From contig JASJOG010000585.1 in assembly GCA_030142905.1 (NCBI GenBank), forward strand, positions 37,581 through 101,580: a DNA stretch of 64,000 nucleotides. Direction: 5' to 3'. Shown piece after piece: positions 22,801 to 33,060 of this stretch; within the stretch, counting starts at the first letter, position 1, and every line of letters starts with the position of its first letter. The DNA is from Heliopora coerulea (lineage: Eukaryota > Cnidaria > Anthozoa > Scleralcyonacea > Helioporidae). The notes below the pieces were generated by a model, which saw only the letters and a program-made list of their open reading frames with translations, had not been told where the DNA came from and did no database searches. Position numbers and translations under genes: made by a program.

Positions 22801-25043
22801 GAAGAATATTATGGTAAAAAATTTGTGCCAGAATAAGATCGAGTTTGTTTCTTCATTTATTTCTATTCATTTAAAAAGAACTAAGTAACACTGACTTCCC
22901 TCTAGTCTTAGCTTATTGTTACGATTTTGCAATATAGTTTGCAATATATTAAAATATAGAAAATTGCTAAATTAAGCTACCCACTAAACAAGAAAATTAA
23001 AAAATTGCCAAATTTTTGGGTGGCAATAATTAGTTGCATTATGGTAATTTGCAGTGGTGTAGTCCTGGAACTTTAACAAGGGGGGCTCACCAACACAGTG
23101 TCCTGAACATCAGGGCAGGTCCAAAAAAATGATAAACTTGAAAATTTTTTTTTTTTTATTTTTGTTAACTGTAATTCTGTAATTAAAATTTAACAGTGTT
23201 TCTGTGTTTGTAGAAAGTAAAATATTAGGAATACAATCGTCACGATCAGTACTTGGGCAGCACATGTTATGGCCGACTAGAAATTACTGAAATCATTCTT
23301 GTTGGAAATGACTGAATATCTTTACATAAATTTCACAGAACATTCAAACATGATTAAAGTTATGCAATCTGCAAAAAAATATAAAGGGGAGATCAGCACC
23401 TCCAAATTGTCATGGAATTTTAATAAGGGGGGCTCAGCCCCCCTGAGCCCCCCTTCCACTACACCCCTGGTAATTTGTGGTCGTTAAAGTTTCCCAGCAA
23501 GAGAGTAAAAAAAGAGGTGAAATGTTTGTTTTCCATGTTAATTCATAATCAATCTCACAGGCCCAAATATCAATATTTTTCCAGTGTGTGTTTTCTTTAA
23601 TCTTTCTATTTATAGTTAATTAATTAATAGATTCACATCCAATGCAGCACAGGGTATATGTCCTTTACAAATTTAAACTACTTTGGTAAAAATTTAATAT
23701 GTTGGACAAGTTTGAATATACTTGAAAAAATTTCACAAGGAGTTATAAACTTAAATGGAGCTTGAAACCAGGGGCGTTACAAGGCCTTTTTCTTTCGGGG
23801 GGTGAAGATAAAATTGCACTGCCAGAATCTGTGTTGCCGTGCGGCTCCATAGTAAAATTTAATCAAAAAGGCCTCTTACAATAGAAGGCCTAACTGCGAT
23901 AACCCTGCTTAGTCTGCATATGTGATGGCAGTTGGCAACGTATAACAATGCTCATAAGCGTACGGGACCGATTTCTTCTGGGGGGGGGGGGGGGCTGAGA
24001 CCTGTTACCCGAAAATTTTCTGCGTCGCCCGAATTATCAAAATGAACCAACCACTCAGCCATGCCTTTAAGAAAACTGCGCTTATTATATATTTTACGAA
24101 ATACTAAAATGACATCGAAACGGGTACAAATAAAACAATATCAACTGACAATACGTTAAGTCTAAAAGTGCTGAGCTATTCCTCTCAGATCCCAGGTTAT
24201 GAAAAGATAAAGATTTTTGCCCGAAAAATGGAAATGTTGCTCGAAAAAATCCACGATGCCCGAATCTGAGAGGGACTGCAGTCCCCCCAGCCCCTCCCCG
24301 GCTTGTAGGCCTATGACAATGCTTCAAGTATGCTGTAAATTACACAACACGTTTTATACATATTTTTTGACAAAAAAGACCTGCAAAATTAAGTGTTCTT
24401 GCAGATCATGCCTGGGTGACGCTGTTTAATGATGTCCTGCATTAATCGAAATGTAAAAAATCCATTTAAAATTAGTAGGGAGCTTAAAAACAGCAAGTTC
24501 GCTCATGATATATTTTTCTGAACACAAACAATATTTTTACAGTCAATTTTTAAAAATTTCATTGAAGTTATCTCTGAACATCACTGAATACTTATACTCT
24601 GGATTTTTCTCGCACTTTCTAAAACCTTAATTGTTGCACCCATAGCCATGATGAAACAGAAGGAAGTCTCAGTTTAACTCATTGCCGTCCGAGGCGTCTC
24701 CCCTTGACGAGTTAAAATCGTCTGGCGTTTGCCAAAGTAAAATGAAAAGGTTGGTTACGGAACGAAGAGACTTAAAGGTAGTTGTGAAAGGTCGCTATCT
24801 GGTCAGTCCTTTAGGAGGAAGGTTTAATTTTCAACTTCGGCAAACCGCTTTTGTAAATTGTAGTTATATTCCCATAAACCACGGCATGGTGACCTAAATG
24901 AATGAAAAACCTATATGTATGTTTTATTTTAATTTATTCCCAAGTGCTTCTGCAGATGGACAAGTAGTTTTAGTAAACACAAGAATGTTGCTTCTTACGG
25001 TTTCAGACTTTGTTTGGTTTCTTCTCATTTGAGTAGTGGCCAT
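2073..25043 (-). CDS. HORMAD1-like: HORMAD1/Hop1-like meiotic axis protein, 26 exons
   Basis: Exons in coding order: 24999-25043, 22467-22503, 22007-22050, 20934-20956, 20221-20264, 18435-18498, 17431-17467, 16279-16299, 15527-15553, 15352-15378, 14996-15030, 14696-14764, 13939-13979, 13195-13239, 13051-13085, 9459-9527, 9230-9240, 8586-8781, 7796-7922, 6122-6175, 5713-5834, 5326-5442, 4482-4544, 3195-3276, 2726-2807, 2073-2232. Every junction keeps frame, giving 558 residues. HORMA domain is about residues 22-225, linker 226-380, PHD 385-428, winged helix 431-506. In family members the HORMA domain binds closure motifs to build the meiotic chromosome axis, promoting double-strand breaks and interhomologue recombination; PHD plus winged helix matches the chromatin-binding region of Hop1/ASY1, lost in vertebrate HORMAD1. 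Introns are GT-AG except after exon 14. Linker SQ dipeptides (LPSQQ, EDSQR) could be ATM/ATR sites. The stop at 2073 is tentative because exon 26 also contains a donor-like GTATAC. Confidence 0.9.
2183..3276 (-). CDS. HORMAD1-like: HORMAD exons 24-26: winged-helix segment
   Basis: Exon 24 (3195-3276) encodes CLWRRALVACENTTRLTA, exon 25 (2726-2807) encodes GVELTVAQGLMKRMQKEGFL, and exon 26 (from 2232) begins IQIDIEGKSENIKYLC. The pattern (helix, then KRLG, then a recognition-like helix ending KEGF) is the winged-helix part of the Hop1-type chromatin-binding region, directly after the PHD finger. Phases 1, 2 and 1 join exactly. Exon 26 can read on to a stop at 2073 or end at 2183 and splice to an exon I could not find. 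A terminal third helix module is not obvious. Confidence 0.85.
2485..2640. repeat. GGAT/ATGA-type microsatellite cluster
   Basis: A run of imperfect ATGGATGC/GGAT units passes into a clean GAATGAATGAATGA tract at about 2600-2626. It lies in the intron between HORMAD exons 26 and 25. Confidence 0.8.
4482..4544 (-). CDS. HORMAD1-like: HORMAD exon 23
   Basis: This 63-nt phase-0 exon encodes KDKSKRCTDEALPGMDPITLQ and joins the PHD finger to the winged helix. The acceptor is TATTTTAG and the donor is CAG/GTGCGTG. Confidence 0.85.
5326..5834 (-). CDS. HORMAD1-like: HORMAD exons 21-22: PHD zinc finger
   Basis: Exon 21 (5713-5834) ends with VLCSCEYNM and exon 22 (5326-5442) reads DDGLMILCGICDTWQHASC and onward to HICVSCAK. 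Together they give a full C4HC3 pattern: Cys385, Cys387, Cys399, Cys402, His407, Cys410, Cys425 and Cys428, with Trp405 at the conserved position before the His. This is a PHD finger of the type in Hop1/ASY1 and invertebrate HORMADs. The donor of exon 22 (AAG/GTTTGT) is weak but keeps frame with exon 23. Whether this finger binds histone tails or nucleosomal DNA cannot be told from sequence. Confidence 0.9.
5475..6045. repeat. ATTC/ATTT simple-repeat tracts
   Basis: Imperfect (ATTC)n and (ATTA)n tracts occur at about 5477-5660 and 5938-6040, on either side of HORMAD exon 21. Only the exon at 5713-5834 appears coding here. Confidence 0.75.
6122..8781 (-). CDS. HORMAD1-like: HORMAD exons 18-20: charged linker
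   Basis: Exon 18 (8586-8781) starts VSLRVQSELHQLE, the last strand of the HORMA fold, then becomes acidic and Ser-rich (LDHEDDSKTLSGKE, LPSQQKKKGNK). Exon 19 (7796-7922) encodes a basic stretch including TRHKSKENEDSQRTFK. Exon 20 (6122-6175) encodes GEPMECCTVPTEPPDIP. Junction phases 0 and 1 match. The linker joins HORMA to PHD and is probably disordered. Exon 18 uses a less common GTAGGT donor. Confidence 0.85.
8840..9125. repeat. GGAA/GGGA polypurine tract
   Basis: About 280 bp of almost pure purine on the plus strand, in GGAA, GGGA and GGAGG units with a few single C or T interruptions. It is intronic, between HORMAD exon 18 and the microexon. On the sense (minus) strand of that gene it is a long pyrimidine tract 60-340 bp upstream of the exon 18 acceptor. 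Several long open frames cross it on both strands; they are products of the repeat. Confidence 0.9.
9230..9240 (-). CDS. HORMAD1-like: HORMAD exon 17, 11-nt microexon
   Basis: Exon 16 ends in phase 0 after GDVST and exon 18 starts with one base, so an exon of length 3n+2 is needed between them. The 11 bases at 9230-9240 (read on minus as CCATTTCACAT) are followed by a strong donor GTAAGT and preceded by AG. They supply PFH plus two bases of Met, giving GDVST-PFHM-VSLRV. HORMADs conserve STPFH at this point (human HORMAD1 has STPFH), so the microexon is well supported. Its acceptor has a poor pyrimidine tract. Confidence 0.8.
9459..22503 (-). CDS. HORMAD1-like: HORMAD exons 2-16: HORMA domain core
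   Basis: Fifteen small exons of 21-69 nt give the HORMA fold: SALFVKKLLAVA-ISSVTYLR (first helix), FPERCFGDRCLED, LNLKILRDEDAYPGSSQVIHW, VKGCFDAIDRKY, LRKLILG, FYINPSDPD, TVIETYTFK, FDYYSDGINIYR, NGQEIASAQ, ATIRLLRTLVLLTQTLKSLP, TPNDYQPPGFK and DEPFKVRVGDVST. The TPxDYQPPGF and GxVST motifs are HORMAD1/2 signatures. All junction phases agree. The largest intron (9528-13050) contains the 12-bp minisatellite. Confidence 0.9.
9560..9680. repeat. Imperfect ATT/ATC trinucleotide tract
   Basis: Interrupted ATT, ACT and ATC triplets, in the same intron as the much larger array that follows. Confidence 0.7.
10138..12565. repeat. 12-bp phase-locked minisatellite, ~200 units
   Basis: The unit is CATCATCAYTAY. 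Two variants dominate, CATCATCATTAT and CATCATCACTAC; mixed forms are rare. The 12-bp register does not slip between about 10141 and 12530, so all length changes were whole units. Larger blocks recur: the marker CTACTATCAT followed by two ATT-type units starts at 10987, 11191 and 11611, offsets of 204 and 420 bp (17 and 35 units). Because the unit is a multiple of three without stops in several frames, open frames up to 866 codons cross it; they are artefacts. It lies in HORMAD intron 16, between exons 15 and 16. Confidence 0.95.
12715..12865. repeat. TTA microsatellite and ATT-rich tract
   Basis: A clean (TTA)n run at about 12725-12777, followed by imperfect ATT/ATC triplets to 12865. Intronic. 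Confidence 0.8.
13195..13239 (-). CDS. HORMAD1-like: HORMAD exon 14, with non-canonical donor
   Basis: A 45-nt segment encodes YPQVALLYYKYLKD in the position of the family's LTMKLFYYDE segment. Two leading bases complete Val from exon 13, and a trailing G completes Val of exon 15 (VTPNDYQPPGF). The join needs the intron to begin CTAAGC instead of GTAAGC. The acceptor is TTAATAG next to a (TTA)n tract at 13253-13284. It is probably a real exon with an unusual or damaged donor, or a base error in this assembly. Confidence 0.65.
13253..13284. repeat. TTA microsatellite at exon 14 acceptor
   Basis: About ten TTA triplets within 15 bp of the exon 14 acceptor, replacing the expected pyrimidine tract on the sense strand with an AAT run. 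Confidence 0.8.
13625..13925. repeat. Degenerate TTCTN pentanucleotide repeat
   Basis: Repeated TTCTG, TTCTA and TTCCA pentamers over 300 bp, between HORMAD exons 14 and 13. Confidence 0.75.
16747..16798. repeat. GA microsatellite
   Basis: About 25 uninterrupted GA dinucleotides, intronic to the HORMAD gene. The upstream 300 bp contains loose repeats of TATTAGAGA. Confidence 0.9.
17560..18310. repeat. Unclassified repeat with GCATAAT motifs
   Basis: The motif GCATAAT, often followed by TTTTGG or TTTGTG, recurs in this stretch, for example near 17690, 17757, 18201, 18264 and 18286. It looks like a decayed interspersed repeat rather than a gene. I cannot name it. Confidence 0.3.
19134..19262. 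repeat. CTATTT microsatellite and AT-rich tract
   Basis: Imperfect CTATTT/TTTCTA units at 19134-19213 followed by a TATAATA-rich run. Intronic. Confidence 0.8.
23052..23469. mobile_element. hAT-type MITE, 418 bp, 8-bp TSD
   Basis: The termini are CAGTGGTGTAGT and, inverted, CAGGGGTGTAGT, flanked by a perfect 8-bp direct repeat GTAATTTG (23044-23051 and 23470-23477). CAGNGGTG ends with 8-bp duplications are typical of hAT transposons. There is no transposase, so it is non-autonomous. It lies in HORMAD intron 1. Confidence 0.75.
23953..24315. mobile_element. hAT-like MITE, 363 bp, 8-bp TSD
   Basis: Termini CATAAGCGTAC and, inverted, CATAGGCCTAC are flanked by a perfect direct repeat ACAATGCT (23945-23952 and 24316-24323). 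It has an internal poly-G run near 23984 and no coding capacity. It lies in HORMAD intron 1. Confidence 0.65.
24675..24745 (+). repeat. Short dispersed repeat, copy 2
   Basis: It shares CCCCTTGACGAGT, TCTGGC and AAAGTAAAAT blocks with copies at 985-1056 and 50995-51062. Confidence 0.5.
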
Positions 25044-25068
25044 ACCAGTTAACGGAGTTCCTCCGAAA
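24999..25068 (-). CDS. HORMAD1-like: HORMAD exon 1 with start codon
   Basis: ATG at 25043 opens MATTQMRRNQTKSET, close to the family start MATxQLxR, and ends at a GTAAGA donor in phase 0. The joined exon 2 (22467-22503, WSSIFSSSEQLS) leads into SALFVKK. An acceptor-like TTCTTTTAG precedes 25068, so a non-coding 5' exon further upstream is likely. Coding sequence is 24999-25043 only. Confidence 0.85.
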
Positions 25069-28000
25069 CTAAAAGAAGAATGCAAAAAATAATATATTTC
25101 TCGAGTTTCAGCAATGCTTTCCTGCGGAAATTCAACTGTACAGTTCAAGCATAGTTACAGTTGTTCGACCAAACGAGCCACAGAAAGATAGATAAGTAGC
25201 CTTGTTCCTTGTTTTCTAGATTATATTTAGTCTCAGCGAACGAAAACCCTATGAGAGTGCTGTTCAATTTATTTCAGTAAACGAATAAAACGGGGAAAGA
25301 AGTATACACCACAGGTCTCGTTTTGCTTTTTATCATTTTTTAGTACGGTGTTTGCTTACCTTTTTCGACTCTCAGATTATCTTGTGGTCTTATTTTCTAC
25401 ATGGAAAAACACAAATTTTACTCATATGATCAACTCTTCAGTTTGTAGTCGAGTAAGTAGTCAATATCGCCTTGTTACCATTAAATATCAGAGAACGCTT
25501 TACAATAGAAAAACAGCATAAAAAAACACGATAAACTACCAAACGGGCCGAAATAGATACTGTATTTGAAGAACTGAGGTTTTGGCGGGAAAAGTGCCTG
25601 TGGTCTTCATTAGATCGTTAGATCCCTATCGAGGCACTGGATCCCTATTTGTTCGTACTTATCCATGAAAGCATGCGGAAGAATGAAAATACACCAAAAG
25701 AGACACGCTCAATACTTCTGTGGGTGAAAACCTTCGAGGTGTGAAAACAATGAGAACTAGGGGTGGTTGCTAGGCGACCAGTTCAGGGGATTTTGTTTAT
25801 TCAGACTGGTTAAAATTTTTTTGTAAATTGTGTAATCGGATATAGCCTACGAAGATAGTAATTAAAATCAGAGGGTTCAGTCGTGTAGTCAGAGGGGTCG
25901 GTGGGTGCGACCGAACCCTCTTTATTTCCTGAGGTGCCCTTTCTATTCTTCCATTTGCCACTTTTGAGTTCTTTAGCCTATCATATTTCTCTGATCTGAA
26001 ACGGATTCGTTAATGTTTTTGGAGAAGTTTGATCACGACGTGTTTTGCTCGCCCCCTCCGGCAGATCATCGGTTTTGGTAATGGTTTCAAGAGATTTTGC
26101 TGTCAAGATAAAATTAATACAGTCGAACCTCCATTAAGCGGACACCCTCTATTAAACGGCCGCATATCAAAGTCCCAAAATATTTGTAATACAATTACTA
26201 TAAAATATCCCTCTATTAAACGGCCACCTCCATTAAGCGGCCACAAAGCCGATCCCCGAGGGTGGCCGCTTAATAGAGGTTCGACTGTACTTATTTTAGT
26301 TTCTTATTCCATGAGTAAACCTTTGGTTCGCTCCTGAAATAATAAAGAAAAAGAAACTGAAGAAGCATTCCGGATGTCATTTGTTTGGCAATCTGGAGCT
26401 TTCAAATGCAAGAAAATGGAATATCAGCCGGGACTCCACCAGGGGGCTTAGAAAGCCCCTTGAACTCCAGTCCTAAATGACGCTTGAGTGTCCCCTGCTT
26501 TGCCCTTTTTAATTAAAGTTCGACATTCCCCTGTGAAACCCCTGGCTACATACCTGGGGCTCACAACAGCTAAGCGTCAGTCAAATGCTTTAGACCAGTT
26601 TTGAAAGTCTCTACATTTAAGTAAAAAGTATCCTGATCACCTATTCACAGTTGCTAGGTTGATCATGTAGAAAGTAATTATTTATTTATTCTGGAAAACC
26701 TATCAGCTATAAAACTAAGCTGTTCTCCCAAGAAATTGACCAAGGACCGTTCCTGTTGCGACCAGTGTTACTGATGCAGAAACCCTGAGTCCTGATGAAA
26801 ATCTGTTGTGTTTGGAAAAGTAAAACCGCTCAAGACTTTTCACACAAATGAGCAATCGGACATTCAACTGTTCGAAGCCGGAATCAAACCCTACAGTCAC
26901 AGAGGTAGCTTATTCGATAAATGTAAGGAGACAAAGACACAATTTTAGCTTTGAAATGAAGTTTTAGTCTGTGACAAAATATTGGTATAACTTTGAAATG
27001 TACCGATATCTTTGTGTTTGAAGTTGAATTTCATTTTCCCACCAGAAATATATATTCACAATTTTCAGGGTCAAACTTGCGTTCTTCAACCGTAGAAGGT
27101 ACTACAGTGAGCCACTACAATGAGAGATTGCCACTCTTATAGTCATAGTCTTCTCTCACCAACCCTTAAGGATGATTACATGAAGAATTTCATTCTGGGT
27201 TCATGAAAAAACTCCCTTTGAATATCATCTTGCAATTACATGACAAAAATGTATGCCTGGGTTGTCTGGGAGTTTAAGCAAACAGACTGGCCACGTCCGA
27301 TGCAACTTGCTCTCAGAATAGAATGTTCCATTGCAAGCAAAGGGAATGAATAATTTGTCATCCTAAGAGTATTTTCAACGCCCTCTCTAGTTCTACACAG
27401 TAAATCATCACAAGCATTTCCATGGTTTCATGGCAACGTTGGCGCACACTTAGCTGAATATTCTCGATCGTTAAGATTTAAATGTTAAGAAACTCATCAG
27501 ACCATCTTAGAAGAGTTACAGGAGTGTAAGAACAACATTCACAATTCGTCACTTCGTCAAACATATGTCATTCTAACAAATGCTTAAAATTGATATACTT
27601 TGTTAAATGCTGTTACTGCATGAGCTTACTGAAACTTCCCTTTGTTATTTTTAGCCTGATCAGCTGGGCTGAAATTCTTTCATATTCTAAGCCACTTACT
27701 GGACTCTTCGTCTGGGCTCTCATTTTTGACAGCTCTACAGCTGCTACAGCACTGGTTATTATCATTTAGTTCAAACAAAACAACTGTCAATCTCTCAAGT
27801 TTGTTTGTCCCTCTCTTTCACATTACTTTAAAAGATATAACAAAAAAAAAGTCCTTGAAAATGAGACAGATGTCGCGTCCAAACAAGTGCTTCGTAAAAT
27901 TTCCATATTAAGAATGTCATCTTTGAAGATCAGTCTAGGTTTCATTATTAATTCATGAAGGAAGACACTGTTTTTTCAAGTTTTGAATCAAGTTAATGAA

Positions 28001-29914
28001 TAAAATATACTCAAAGTTGGAGCTTACCAAACTCATTTATCCATCAACTATGCTTGTTTATCTGACATTTTTTGACCTTTCGTCGACAGTGAGTGTAGTT
28101 TAACAAAGTTAAATGACTACATGACCTGAATTATCCATGGCTATGTCACTTATCATATCCATAAGTATTTCAAAATGAAAGAAATGTTGTACTCCAAATG
28201 TAAAATGCCTTCAAATACACAAACGTAAATCTGTAACTGCTTCCGGCTAGGAGAAGGTGAACTGTCGCGAAAAATAATATTGTCAGTTAATAGAATTTGT
28301 GGGAACGTCATTCGAAGAGGCATTCATAAGGTTCCTCCTTCAGTATCTGCGGAGGACCTCCTCAGTTTCCATATAGATTTCACGAACAAGAGGTAATAGT
28401 AATTCCCTCAGTCAGCATTTGTTCACTTGTAATACCACGACTAAAGTATAGAAATTTTTACTAAGTTTCATCGGTGACACCAAATAAATTTCTCCCAGGT
28501 AAAGGAGATACGAGTCAAACTCGTGTCAGAAGAATACAATTTCTCAATAACGTGATAACGCACCAATAACCTTCAGATCTCAAAGATTCGTTAAGACAGT
28601 TAGTTTGTCTCACAAAACCAATCCAAACGTATTGACACATAATTTAAACCTTTACTCATCACTCGAATAAAGGCGTGCTGTTTCGAACTTTAACGCGTTT
28701 TTCATTTCCAGGAAATGTTTATGTATCTATACACCACTGTCAAATTGGGTGGGGAACTGCTGCCCGTGTTGTTTCAGGCAGTTCTAGAATGATCAAATTG
28801 GTAATGAACCGAAAAGTAACTAATCTGTGCGCGATTATAACCAAATCTGATGCTATTTAGCATTAGAATGATTTAAATACCAATATTAATTTAGTGTTTC
28901 GTTTAAATCCGTCATTCTACAATCCATGGCCAACGGTGAACGCACGCTCGTCATACTTCTTTCACTACACCGCTTTTCTACCTCAATGTCACAACTCCAG
29001 AGAATTCATTGTCTTTACATTTGAGTGTAAAAACCGTTCCTCATATATCTTGAAATGTTTAGAATCTAATTTTCTTATTTTTGAGGGAGTATGCCTCCGG
29101 ACAACTGGAGAGGCCAGTCCTTCGGGGATTGTATTTTAGTGAACTCCCTAACAACGTTCTTAGTTGCCCCTGTCACTCAATGTAGATCAATAGTTAGACA
29201 GTCTAACAAGTCATCACAAGGTTATAACATAGGGACAAGGAAAAGACTGAGAAGTCATTTCTTTGAGGCACGTAGGAGCTTGATGAATGTGTGATATCGT
29301 CTGAACCATCTCACCATAAGATCTTTAGTTCACCACAATTTTCAATGATTTTTGTTATCGCAAAAGGCGCAAGTTGTACAAAAATAATTACAAAAAACAG
29401 ATAGCGTTTGTATCCACCAATCTTAGCCAAAAATCACTCAATAAACTAACCACATGAAGATCTGTTTTCCGAACTCCTCTCTGTTTGGTTTTGATTGACA
29501 ACTTTCGGCATGGCTGCCCTAATATTAAGCAACAAATGACAGATGCAAAGGAAAGTATCAAGGGATTTTATTGAAGGAGACTGAGGAGCAAATTGCCTTT
29601 GTTCTATTGCCATACGATTCCACTGCATAAGTTTGGGCTTACTTGCTTATTTAATTTCTGAAAATTTGCTTAATTAGATAGAAGTCAAAAAATAGTGGTT
29701 ACTTTTCTAAAATTAAGCTTATCAACAGTGATGACTCTATTTACCTAAGAACCCCCGCGGTGCATTAATGTGTAAAGATAAGGCAAGCACAACCCGTGCG
29801 CCTTACTTCTGCTCATAGCTGCCCACTTGCAATTCACAGCTGGTTTTTTCGGTCAATCAATATCTGTCAATACGACTGGAAAGGCCTGTATTGGTCAGTT
29901 GTCTTCCTACGAAG
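25069..29914. other. Intergenic region between divergent genes
   Basis: It lies between the HORMAD start (minus) and the upstream tetraspanin exon (plus). Apart from a small MITE at 26120-26287 I see no exon with good splice sites and family resemblance. Promoters for both genes should be here, but no core element is clear. Confidence 0.5.
26120..26287. mobile_element. 168-bp TA-inserting MITE
   Basis: Perfect terminal inverted repeats CAGTCGAACCT, then CCATTAAGCGG and related internal repeats, flanked by TA on both sides (26118-26119 and 26288-26289). TA target and CAGTCGAACCTC ends fit the Tc1/mariner/pogo superfamily. There is no coding sequence. Confidence 0.8.
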
Positions 29915-29977
29915 ATGTGTAAAGTCAAATTAGAATACCTCAAGAAATTTTTTTATGGATGGTTGTTTCTGTACTGG
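29915..29977 (+). CDS. Alternative tetraspanin first exon (1b)
   Basis: ATG at 29915 opens MCKVKLEYLKKFFYGWLFLYW, followed by GTAAGTG. Like exon 1a at 38135 (MKENACFNVKCLKTI..FLFW), it has a short basic cytosolic tail with a Cys, then the first half of TM1, ends in Trp and has phase 0. Spliced to 40190 it would give FLYW-CAGITLLGVATW, a normal tetraspanin TM1, and a 250-residue protein. No second copy of exons 2-7 is seen before 38135, so an alternative promoter is more likely than a separate gene. Confidence 0.7.
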
Positions 29978-30849
29978 GTAAGTGTATCATGTGTTGTTCA
30001 TTCTAACGTGTATTGGCGATTGTCGGTTTGAAATTATTTTGTTCTTAGTGTATACGTTAACATTTGACAAACATGTTATCCTGACAACTTCATGAGCAAT
30101 ATTGTTCGAGGAATACTCACAGAATCCTCAGTCATGCTTGATGTTCAATTTGAGGAGAAAGATAGAGGTCTGAATGTTTTTATTATGCATGGTAAAATGA
30201 AAATAGCAACTTGAAAGCACATGTGTTCACTACTTTGTTATACCTCAGCTCCACTTTTACTTGTTGCTGTTGTAATTCTGCACAGCTTTTACACATTTCA
30301 ATATCCATTTAACATAATCCCTCGACGTTGTCATTAAAACCTGTTTTGTTTTGAGGGTTTTTCCTGACAAACATTTTCTTATTTTATCTTAAACCTTGAA
30401 CCAGCTTTTCTGCCAGCCTGCCATAAATTTTCGATGGAATTAATGAAGTGGCGATAATCGATAATCTGACTCTGTTTGGTATACGTCTGGCCCAGACACA
30501 AAATTAAAGCAAAATATGTATATTTCCCGAAAACAATATTGAAAATGGCGTTTTGGAATAGATATACAATTCATAATTCTATTTGTTCAATTTTGTTTGT
30601 CATTCTAATGATGAGGTGAGGAAATTAACTTTGTCCATTTATCATCTAAGTCAGCAGAGCTGTCATATCAAACATAAATGCAAAACACGAAATTCGTTTC
30701 TTAACCTACCACCAAAAGCTTTTCTACTGAACTGTAGAAAAAAAGAAGCTTCATTGTGTTTCTTTTCTGCATTTTAACCATCAATGAAGAGAATTTTATT
30801 CTAAAGGGCACCAGCATTGTTAATGAAATGAATTTTCATCCTCATTTCA

Positions 30850-33060
30850 CTTGCAAGCTGTCTTTTCTCGCGGGAACCTCGCCGAGGATCAAACACAACT
30901 GCTAACAGACGCCAGACCCCCTCCTTCGTCTGCACATCTCATTCACATTCCGAATCACATCTTCAAAAATCAACTCTCATCAGAGTTCCCCCGAGTTTTA
31001 TTTTCAAAATGGCCCATAAATGGACTGGAATATTTAAGCTTAAGCTCAACATTAACCTCCATCTTGTCTCCAGTACAGTTCCCATTAATGTTCTCGAGTC
31101 AGTAGCCGACCTTGTTGATGGCTTACTCCCCGAGGACTGGGGAAGACAAAGATGGGTGTTTCTGCAGCGAAGCCCCCTAAATGTTTTATTAGGTCACACC
31201 TTTTAAACTTTTGAGGAAAAGTCTCTTTTCGGAATGCCAGATTCGCTCAAAATCCTTCGTTTGATGCGTATAACCGTTAAATTCATGTTGATCCGTATAC
31301 AAATTTACTGGCCGATATTATCGATAACACATTTGCCTTTTAAATTCTAAAACCTTTTCATTTCCCAAAGACGCCAAGATGTTAAGTGACGACCGAATTG
31401 CGAGTTCCTCTCACCAGTCGTTGTCCATCTTAGACCCCTATGTTTGTCAATGGAGATAACATACTTTTACCATTCCTCCTGATCTATCGCTTGGCGCCGA
31501 GAAATCTGTCTTTGCATACGCTCTCATGTTTGTTCCAAACTTCAGCCCCATTTATCGGGTTTTAGTCAAAGATACGGAAGATTTGTTTCATCGCTTACTC
31601 TTGCAAAGCCTTCGTCCGCAACCAATCTTTCTCCAATTAATAAAGATATTTCTGAAGAAATGAATCCAAAACAATCTTTATGGCCTCCATCAGAAGGCCA
31701 GTTTTCGTCCCTCGATCTTTTCATTCAACAATGTCACCATCAAATATGAGCAATCGCACCTCTCCCGGTAGAAGTTTGTTGAGTAGTTACCTTCTTACAT
31801 CCAAAATATCAAACATATCTTGCAGATTTTGAACCAAGTACTTCTCCTGAGTGGCTTCAAAGCTATTTTTACTATGGAAGTCAGTTCATTCTACTTTTGC
31901 AAAGTCATCTCGCATTGTAATGGCATTCAAGCCTTGAAATTTCTCTTTGACCAACACACTCGGCTTTTGAACTACCCATTGCTACATAATTTTGCTGGGC
32001 ACAACTAGAACTTACCCTCAATAATTTTTCCTTTGATGGTCAATATTACCAACTGGCAAGTGATTTAGCTCTAAAGGAGCAAAAATGGCCCCTAAATAAA
32101 CGATTTTATCCTTTGGTTATATATCCTGAATAACACACTTTCGTTTGACACACAGCTACCATCCCTGGTTTTTCGGCAGATTCATTGAGGTCTGTTTAGG
32201 TACAGCATCACGCTCATCAGCTCACGTGCAGAGGTGGAGCGATTCATTAGATTTGTTGATGATTACCATCCAGCTCTCAAGTTTACCTGGGAAATTAAAT
32301 CAGCAACACCTGCGTGAATATTGTTCCTGGAATACTTCAGTTTCTGTTTATGGTGACGCGCTTACGACGTCACTGTCGTACAAGCCGACCGCCTTCCATA
32401 GTTACCTTTCGTTTTCTCAGCCTTGGAAGTGATGATCAGGATTTTGAGACCAAATCTTAGGAAATGAGATACTTTTTTGTTAAATGCGATCATACCGCCA
32501 ACCTATCAGCAACCGCGCCTTTGAAAAAGCTGTCAAACCTTCCCGTTGAGACAATCTTAAATCTGCAACAAAATTCCCTTATATTCCCCTGTTCCCAAAT
32601 TTCATTCATTGAGTCAAAGAAATATCAACAACAATTTTAATATTTTACAAAACGAGACTTCCGACATTTTTATGAACATTTGTAAATATCTTTTTGACCT
32701 AATAAAAACTTCGCTTGCGTGATATTTTAGTACACAATGTCTCGATCAGTATTAATTCATCATTATCCGCAGGTTTACCTTTTCTTCCTTTCGTTCCGGT
32801 TGCTACTCGAGGGTCTTCCTCGACCGCACCACTGAAATTTTTCACCGGTCCGAAATATGAATTCGTTATTAAACTTGTTTCTATTAGACGAATTTTATCT
32901 CCCAAATTAAGTTTTCTTTTTATAAATTGAATAGATTTCTCATTAGTTCCACCTGAGACTCCATGAGCTTCCTTTGCCCAAAAGTATTCATCCGGTGAAA
33001 AACAACCTTGAGGCATCACTTCACATGCACCTCCTCCAGATAATTTACTGCATATTCCAC
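30850..33060 (+). pseudogene. Decayed Penelope-like RT/GIY-YIG element
   Basis: Fragments in shifting plus-strand frames keep the order of such elements. LNNFSFDGQYY near 32010 is the segment before the RT MG-P box. VERFIRFVDDYHPALKFTWE appears near 32236-32300, then SVSVYGDALTTS and KPTAFHSYLSF near 32340-32415. LRDILVHN near 32712 and FTGPKYEFVIK near 32840 precede the usual endonuclease. Many frameshifts and stops make it non-functional. Family assignment is by motif order only. Confidence 0.55.

Noticed and set aside
32699..33019. 106-codon minus frame
   Set aside because: It is the antisense of the decayed retroelement that reads on plus (LRDILVHN, GPKYEFVIK).
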